Shown piece after piece: positions 58,701 through 64,000 of a stretch of DNA of 64,000 nt (its first letter is position 1; each line of letters opens with the position of its first letter). A model generated the notes under the pieces. It did not search any database. It had not been told where the DNA came from and worked only from the letters and a program-made list of their open reading frames with translations. Source of the stretch: Podocnemis expansa (taxonomy: Eukaryota; Chordata; Testudines; Podocnemididae); the NCBI GenBank assembly GCA_007922195.1, contig ML682005.1, positions 40,347,531 through 40,411,530 on the forward strand, written 5' to 3'. A program made the position numbers and the translations under genes.

Positions 58701-59800
58701 TCATAGAATCATAGAAACTGGAAGGGACTCTTGGCAGGACCCAAGTATGCTCTTAAATCATCCCTGCAGGGTGTTTGTCTAACCTGCTCTTAAAAACTTC
58801 CAGTAATGGAGATTCCACAGGCTGCTTAGGCAATTTATTCCAGTGGTTAATCACCCTCACTGCTGAGAATTTTTTCCTGATGTCTAACCTAAACCTCCCT
58901 TGCTGTAATTTAAACCCATTGCTTCTTGTCCTATCATTGACTGTTAAAGAGAACAATTTCTCTTCCTTGTAACCTTTAAGGTACTTGAAAACTATTACGT
59001 CCCACTCTGTCTTCTCTTTTTTTCCAGACTAAATAAACCCAGTTCTTTTGATCTTCCTTCATAAGTCAAAGTTACCAAACCTTTGATCATTCTTGTTGCT
59101 CTTTTCTGGGTTTTCTCCAGTTTGTCCACATCTTTCCTGAAATGAGGTGCCCAGGACTGGACATAAGACTCCAGTTGAGGTCTAATCAGTATGGAATAGT
59201 GCAGAAGAATTACGTCTTGTCTCTTTCTTACTCCTGTTAATATAGCCCAGAATGGTGTTTGCTTTTTTTGCAACAGCGTTACACTGTTGACTCATATTTA
59301 ATATGTGGTCCATTATGGCGCACACATCCCTTTCCCCCGTAGTCCACCTTAGGCAGTCGTTGCCCATTTTGTATGTGTGCAAAGGATTGTTCTTTCCTAA
59401 ATGGAGTACTTTGCATTTGTCTATATTGGATTTCATTCTGTTTACCTCAGATCATTTCACCAGTTTATCCCAAATCATTTTAAATTGTGCTTTTGTCCTC
59501 TAAAGCGTTTGCAACTCCTCCCAGCTTGGTATCATCTGCAAACTTTATAAGTGTACTCTATATATTGATGAATATATGGAGCATCCCTGCGGTACCCCGC
59601 TTATTATGCCATTCCAGTGTGCCTCGTTGATAATTACTTTCTGGGAGCAGTTAGCCAACTGGTTTTGCACCCACCAAATAGTAACTCTGTCTAGATTGTA
59701 CTTCCCTTGTTAATGAGATGATTTGAGACCATATCAAAAGCCTTACTGAAGTCTAACTATACCCAGTCTCCTGCTTCCTCACTCATGATTTCTCCTGTCT
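58701..59800 (-). mobile_element. CR1 LINE fragment (minus strand)
   Basis: It starts with the CR1 3' end (tcatagaatcatagaaactg, gaagggactcttggcagg) and reads back through HWNKLPK, a block encoding [18 protein letters not shown] near 59150, LGKNNPLHTYKMG near 59370, and a reverse transcriptase region reaching about 59800. Frames are broken by stops. The subfamily matches the plus-strand copy at 38.8-40.1 kb. The 5' boundary is approximate. Confidence 0.82.
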
Positions 59801-60224
59801 TAAATTCCCTATAGGTTTCCACATAAAAGATGTATTCTCCATTTGATCTAGAATGGAGTGTACTGTATTCACCTTCCTTATTTTAAAATGACTTTTAAAT
59901 GACATAATTGGGAGGGGGGGGATTGTTTGGTATTTTTCCAAAAGTCAGACTTTAAAACTACTTTTCAAAGTACACCATATCTGAGAAATTGGTGGGAGTT
60001 TTTCATCTTACATGTCAACATTTTGAGACTTCAGAAATTTTGATTCTCACTATTGGTTTTTGTACAAATGCCAAAGGACTATGACTTAGAATGCAATGTG
60101 GCAGAAGCAACCTCATTTGAAAGATATGAAATTGATTTTTTTTTTAGTTAAAATTAGTATGACTGGAGAGCAGAAGTGACCTAGATGGTTTTTTGAGTCT
60201 TTAACCAATAAATTCCAAGCATTT
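59801..60224. other. intron between two CR1 copies
   Basis: AT-rich sequence with a short G-run near 59912. Nothing is recognised. Confidence 0.5.
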
Positions 60225-60308
60225 AGAATCATAGAATCATAGGGTTGGAAGGGACCCCACGAGGTCATCTAGTCCAACCCCCTGCCAAAAAAAGCAGGAC
60301 CACTCCCG

Positions 60309-62342
60309 TTAGATCATCCCAGTCAGTGTTTTGTCCAGCTGGGACTTGAACACCTCCAGAGATGGAGATTCCACCACCTCCCTAGGCAACTTATTCCAAT
60401 GCTTCACCACTCGCCTAGTAAGGAAGTTTTTCCTAATATCCAGCCTGGACCGCCCCAGCTGTAACTTGAAGCCATTGCTTCTCGTTCTGCCCTCTGTTAC
60501 TACCGAGAACAGTCGAGCTCCCTCCTCCTTGGAGCAACCCTTCAAGTAGTTGAAGGTTGCTATCAAATCCCCCCTCAATCTTCTCTTCTGCAGGCTAAAT
60601 AAGCCTAGTTCCTTCAGTCTTTCTTCATAGGGCTTGTGCTCCAGCCCTTTGATCATTTTGGTTGCCCTCCTCTGGACTCTCTCTAATTTGTCCATGTCCT
60701 TTTTGTAGTGGGGAGCCCAAAACTGGACACAGTATTCCAGATGTGGCCTCACTAGTGCAGAATAGAGGGGAATGATCACATCCCTCGATCTGCTGGTAAC
60801 ACTTCTTCTGATGCAGCCCAGTATGCCATTGGCCTTTTTGGCAGCAAGAGCACACTGCTGACTCATATCCAGCTTCCCATCCACCATGACTCCCAGGTCC
60901 TTTTCTCCAGTGCTGCTATTTAGCTGATCACTCCCCAGCCTGTAGCAGTACATGGGGTTTTTTCGTCCCAAGTGCAGGATTTTACACTTATCCTTGTTGA
61001 ACCTCATGAGATTCCTCTTGGCCCACTGCTCCAGTTTGTCTAGGTCTCCCTGAATCCTGTCTCTGCCCTCTAGGGTGTCTACCGTTCCCCCCAGTTTGGT
61101 ATCATCTGCAAACTTACTAAGTGTGCAATCTATCCCATCATCCAGATCATTAATGAAAACATTGAACAGAACTGGCCCCAGGACCGACCCCTGGGGCACA
61201 CCACTTGTTACTGCCTGCCAACTTGACATGGAGCCATTGATTCCTACGCGCTGAAACCGTTGTTCTAGCCAGTTTTCTATCCACCTTACAGTCCACGCAT
61301 CTAACCCATACTTCCTTAATTTGCCAATGAGAATGCTGTGGGAAACCGTATCAAAAGCCTTGCTAAAGTCAAGGTATATGACATCAACGGCTCTTCCCGC
61401 ATCCACAAATCCAGTCATCTCATCATAGAAGGCGATGAGGTTGGTCAGGCATGATTTACCCTTGGTAAATCCATGCTGACTGTTCCTGATTACTCTATTT
61501 TCCTCCAAGTGTTTCAGGATGGATTCTTTGAGAAGCTGCTCCATGATTTTTCCAGGGATTGAGGTGAGGCTGACAGGTCTGTAATTCCCTGGATCCTCCT
61601 TTTTGCCTTTCTTGAAGATAGGTACTATATTTGCTTTTTTCCAGTCCTCTGGCACCTCCCCCGTTCGCCACGAGTTTTCAAAGATAATGGCCAACGGTAC
61701 TGCTATCTCATCAGCCAGCTCCCTCAGCACCCTTGGATGCAGTTCATCCGGCCCCATGGACTTGTGCACATCTAGTTTCTTTAAGCAGTCCCTAACCTGA
61801 CCTTCTGTCACCAAGGGCCTCTCTTCTTCTCCCCAGTCCCCCGTACCTAGTGTAGTGGGCTGGGAGCTGACCTTGCTTGTGAAAACTGAACTAAAAAAAG
61901 CATTGAGCACTTCAGCTTTTTCCTCATCCTCTGTCACGAGGATGCCTGCCCCATTCAGTAAGGGACCTACACCATCCCTGATCCTCTTCTTGTTATTGAT
62001 ATACTTGTAGAACCCCTTCCTGTTATCCTTCACATCCCTTGCTAGTCGCAACTCCATTTGTCCTTTGGCCTTTCTGATTTTATCCCTGCAGTCCCGAGCA
62101 ATGTCTTTATATGCCTCCTTAGTCATCTGTCCTAGCTTCCACTTCCTGTAAGCGTCCTTTTTATGCTTCAGCTCAGTGCAGAGCTCTCTGTTAAGCCACA
62201 GTGGGCGCCTTCCACATTTGCTGTGCTTTCTCCTTATCGGAATTGTATCTTCCTGTGCCCTTAGCAGGGTTTCTTTAAAATGCACCCAACTTTCTTGGAC
62301 ACCTTTCCCCTTCAGATCAGCCTCCCAAGGGATCCTGCCCAT
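60309..62342 (-). CDS. CR1 ORF2 reverse transcriptase part
   Basis: An uninterrupted 677-codon frame. Motifs by residue: [14 protein letters not shown] (235-248), [16 protein letters not shown] (253-268), [13 protein letters not shown] (290-302), [13 protein letters not shown] with the first catalytic Asp (321-333), [14 protein letters not shown] (380-393), FADDTK with the catalytic Asp pair (411-416), [12 protein letters not shown] (452-463), and a C-terminal region with [17 protein letters not shown] and [13 protein letters not shown]. This polymerase copies the element's RNA at a nicked target. The listed start is only an internal Met; in an intact element the frame continues from the endonuclease encoded upstream, from which it is now shifted. 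Confidence 0.9.
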   Translation of the reverse strand: MGRIPWEADLKGKGVQESWVHFKETLLRAQEDTIPIRRKHSKCGRRPLWLNRELCTELKHKKDAYRKWKLGQMTKEAYKDIARDCRDKIRKAKGQMELRLARDVKDNRKGFYKYINNKKRIRDGVGPLLNGAGILVTEDEEKAEVLNAFFSSVFTSKVSSQPTTLGTGDWGEEERPLVTEGQVRDCLKKLDVHKSMGPDELHPRVLRELADEIAVPLAIIFENSWRTGEVPEDWKKANIVPIFKKGKKEDPGNYRPVSLTSIPGKIMEQLLKESILKHLEENRVIRNSQHGFTKGKSCLTNLIAFYDEMTGFVDAGRAVDVIYLDFSKAFDTVSHSILIGKLRKYGLDAWTVRWIENWLEQRFQRVGINGSMSSWQAVTSGVPQGSVLGPVLFNVFINDLDDGIDCTLSKFADDTKLGGTVDTLEGRDRIQGDLDKLEQWAKRNLMRFNKDKCKILHLGRKNPMYCYRLGSDQLNSSTGEKDLGVMVDGKLDMSQQCALAAKKANGILGCIRRSVTSRSRDVIIPLYSALVRPHLEYCVQFWAPHYKKDMDKLERVQRRATKMIKGLEHKPYEERLKELGLFSLQKRRLRGDLIATFNYLKGCSKEEGARLFSVVTEGRTRSNGFKLQLGRSRLDIRKNFLTRRVVKHWNKLPREVVESPSLEVFKSQLDKTLTGMI

Positions 62343-63297
62343 CAGTTCCCTGAGGGAGACAAAATCTGCTTTTCTGAAGTCCAGGGTCTGCGTTTTGCTT
62401 CTTTCCTTTAATCATCAACTTGAACTCAATCATTTCATGGTCACTGCTACCCAGGCTGCCATTGACCTCTACTTCCCTGATAAATTCTTCTCTATTTGTG
62501 AGCAGCAGATCGAGAGGCGCAAGGCCCCTCGTTGGTTGCTCCAGCATTTGTACCAGGAAGTTGTCCTCAACACTCTCCAGAAACTTCCTGGATTGCCTGT
62601 GCACTGCTGTATTGGTCTTCCAGCAGATGTCAGGGTAATTGAAGTCCCCCATGAGAACCAGGGCCTGTGCTCTAGAAACTTCTGTCAGTTGTCCACAGAA
62701 CGCCTCATCCACCTCCTCCTTCTGATCTGGTGGTCTGTAGCAGACACCTACCACAACATCCCCCTTGTTGCTCTCCCCTCTAAACTTAACCCACAGACTT
62801 TCAACTGGCTTGTTTCCACTTTCATAATGAAGCTCTGAGCAGTCAGAGAGCTCCTTTACATATAGTGCTACTCCTCCCCCTTTCCTTCCCTGCCTGTCCT
62901 TCCTGAACAGTCTATACCCATCTAATGCAGAGCTCCAGTCATGCAAACTATTCCACCACGTCTCTGTTATCCCAGTCATGTCATAGTTCTTTGTCTGCGC
63001 TAGTGCTACCAATTCCTCCTGCTTGTTTACCAGGCTCCTTGCATTTGTGTATAGGCACCTAAGATACCCAGCTGATTGCCCTACTTTCCCATTTTGATTT
63101 TCAATTCTATTGTATCTACCTCCCTGGATTTTCTTTTGGTGTTGACCTCCCCCACCTGCCTCAGGCATTAGGGCTTCATTAGAGCATCTAAGAAAGTTAT
63201 TTGATTCCCCCCGCATGTTCCAACTATCCTCTCTTCTATCCCTGGAGTTACAGTCCCGGCACCCCCCAAGTTCCATCCCATCCCCCTGGTCTCCCAC
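62317..63297 (-). pseudogene. CR1 ORF2 endonuclease part, frameshifted at its end
   Basis: A 326-codon frame with an apurinic-type endonuclease: LYTNARSLVNKQEEL (Asn of the first motif), ITETWW with the catalytic Glu, GGGVALYVKE, VVVGVCYRPP, LVLMGDFNYPDICW with Asp and Asn, and the SSDHEMIEF His motif. It cuts the target strand that primes reverse transcription. Near 62395-62405, in an A-rich stretch, a one-base indel shifts it out of frame; beyond it the correct continuation ([14 protein letters not shown]) is in the reverse transcriptase frame. The listed start reads GTG; the first in-frame ATG is 21 bases further in. It begins about 45 bp after the ORF1 stop, a spacing suggesting translation by re-initiation. 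Confidence 0.87.
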
Positions 63298-63341
63298 ATA
63301 GTCACTTACCTGTGGGCTTTGGTCTCCTTCCCCCTTCAGAC

Positions 63342-64000
63342 CTAGTTTAAAGCCCTCCTCACTAGGTCAGCCAGTCTGTGTCCAAATACGCTCTTCCCCT
63401 TCCTCGAAAGATGGAGTCCATCTCTGCCTAGCAGTCCTTCTTCCTGAAACAGCAACCCATGGTCGAGGAAGCCAAAGCCCTCCTGACGACACCATCTTCG
63501 CAGCCAAACGTTCATCTCCAGGATGGATCTGTCTCTGCTCAGGCCTCTACCCTTGACCAGAAGAATCGAGGAGAACACCACCTGTGCTCCAAACTCCTTC
63601 ACCCGTGCTCCCAGAGCCCTGAAGTCACCTTTGATCTGCCAAGGATCACCTCTCGCAGTATCATTGGTTCCTACATGGATGAGAAGCATGGGGTAGTAGT
63701 CTGAGGGGCGGATGATTCTCGACAATCCCTCCGTAACGTCTCGGATGCGGGCACCTGGCAGGCAGCATACCTCTCGAGAGATCTTGTCAGGGCGACAGAT
63801 GGGTGCCTCCGTCCCCCTCAGAAGTGAGTCCCCAACCACCACAACTCTACGTTTCCTCCTAGCTGTGGTGGCTGTGATCCTCCCAGCCTCGGGGGTGCAT
63901 GGCCTCTCCTCTTCAACCTCCTTCACCGTCTCTAGCACCGCATAACGATTCTTCACCTCAACAGAGGGTGGGTTTTGGGCAGGGGTGGAGCACTGCCTAC
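63342..64000 (-). CDS. CR1 ORF1 with esterase domain (C-terminal part)
   Basis: The frame is open to the window edge, so the N-terminus is missing. It contains an SGNH/GDSL-type esterase: VVVVGDSLLRG (block I, with the nucleophile Ser in GDS), LLIHVGTNDTA (block III, G.ND), and DGLHLSRKGKSVFGHRLADL (block V, Asp and His of the triad). Esterase domains in ORF1 are known for CR1 LINEs; the role is thought to involve RNA-protein particles or membranes but is not settled. All three blocks keep their key residues here. The upstream part reads PAQNPPSVEVKNRYAVLE. Confidence 0.88.
   Translation of the reverse strand, partial: RQCSTPAQNPPSVEVKNRYAVLETVKEVEEERPCTPEAGRITATTARRKRRVVVVGDSLLRGTEAPICRPDKISREVCCLPGARIRDVTEGLSRIIRPSDYYPMLLIHVGTNDTARGDPWQIKGDFRALGARVKEFGAQVVFSSILLVKGRGLSRDRSILEMNVWLRRWCRQEGFGFLDHGLLFQEEGLLGRDGLHLSRKGKSVFGHRLADLVRRALN

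Larger units (their letters stand above)
60225..64000 (-). mobile_element. young, nearly full-length CR1 LINE, 5' end off the window
   Basis: On the minus strand this carries ORF1 (open to the window edge), a short spacer, ORF2 with endonuclease and reverse transcriptase, and an 80-bp 3' UTR that ends in the CR1 terminal repeat (atgattctatgattct on the element strand). ORF2 has a single frameshift and no premature stops in its reverse transcriptase part. It is therefore the youngest LINE copy in the window. CR1 elements insert by target-primed reverse transcription and usually leave no clear duplication; none was looked for at the missing 5' end. Confidence 0.93.

Noticed and set aside
62176..62838. 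220-codon plus-strand open frame
   Set aside because: It is the antisense shadow of the CR1 endonuclease and reverse transcriptase genes.
1..64000. CRISPR arrays, tRNA or rRNA genes, bacterial operons
   Set aside because: No regularly spaced repeats with unique spacers, no tRNA box pattern or rRNA block was seen, and the whole window is of vertebrate intron character.

Overview
This is intronic DNA from a vertebrate genome, most likely a turtle or a closely related reptile. The evidence is the repeat mix: CR1 LINEs with an esterase-type ORF1, Penelope-like elements (PLEs), DIRS-type tyrosine-recombinase retroelements, an R4/Dong-like LINE, hAT MITEs, ERV-type solo LTRs and ancient CORE-SINE traces, with no Alu, L1 or B1-like sequence. 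The assignment is inference from repeat families. No bacterial-style genes, CRISPR arrays, tRNA or rRNA genes were seen.

Host gene: two coding exons of one plus-strand gene can be supported, at 50-280 and 21540-21705. Both have consensus splice sites, and their reading phases match (exon 1 ends with two bases of a codon, exon 2 begins with one), giving a 21.3 kb intron. The protein piece is rich in Pro, Ser and Gln, then acidic, then basic. I do not recognise the gene. Everything after 21705 reads as the next, very long intron.

Repeat layout: 2.9-7.9 kb is a decayed DIRS-like element broken by a PLE palindrome and two abutting hAT MITEs. A repeat at 10.25-10.9 kb has an inverted copy at 19.1-19.6 kb. 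11.7-11.95 kb is a PLE foldback. 14.9-17.6 kb is a PLE with reverse transcriptase and GIY-YIG remnants, flanked by its own inverted ends and containing two hAT insertions. 24.86-31.39 kb is a long DIRS element with inverted terminal repeats, split by a minus-strand solo LTR. 38.8-40.1 kb is a plus-strand CR1. 40.9-41.2, 42.97-43.05, 47.5-47.9 and 52.2-52.4 kb are PLE ends. 45.13-45.86 kb is a solo LTR. 46.55 and 50.64 kb are hAT MITEs. 53.7-54.3 kb is an old CR1. 55.6-57.1 kb is an R4-like LINE in a TA microsatellite. 58.7-59.8 kb is a CR1 fragment, and 60.2-64.0 kb is a young, nearly intact CR1 that runs off the window.

The least expected signal is in the PLE ends. Many carry a hammerhead-ribozyme-like core (CTGANGA, a short hairpin, then GAAA), best preserved on the minus strand at 43.02-43.05 kb, and several copies exist as head-to-head palindromes. 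Hammerhead motifs in PLEs are known from the literature; whether these copies fold or cleave cannot be judged here.
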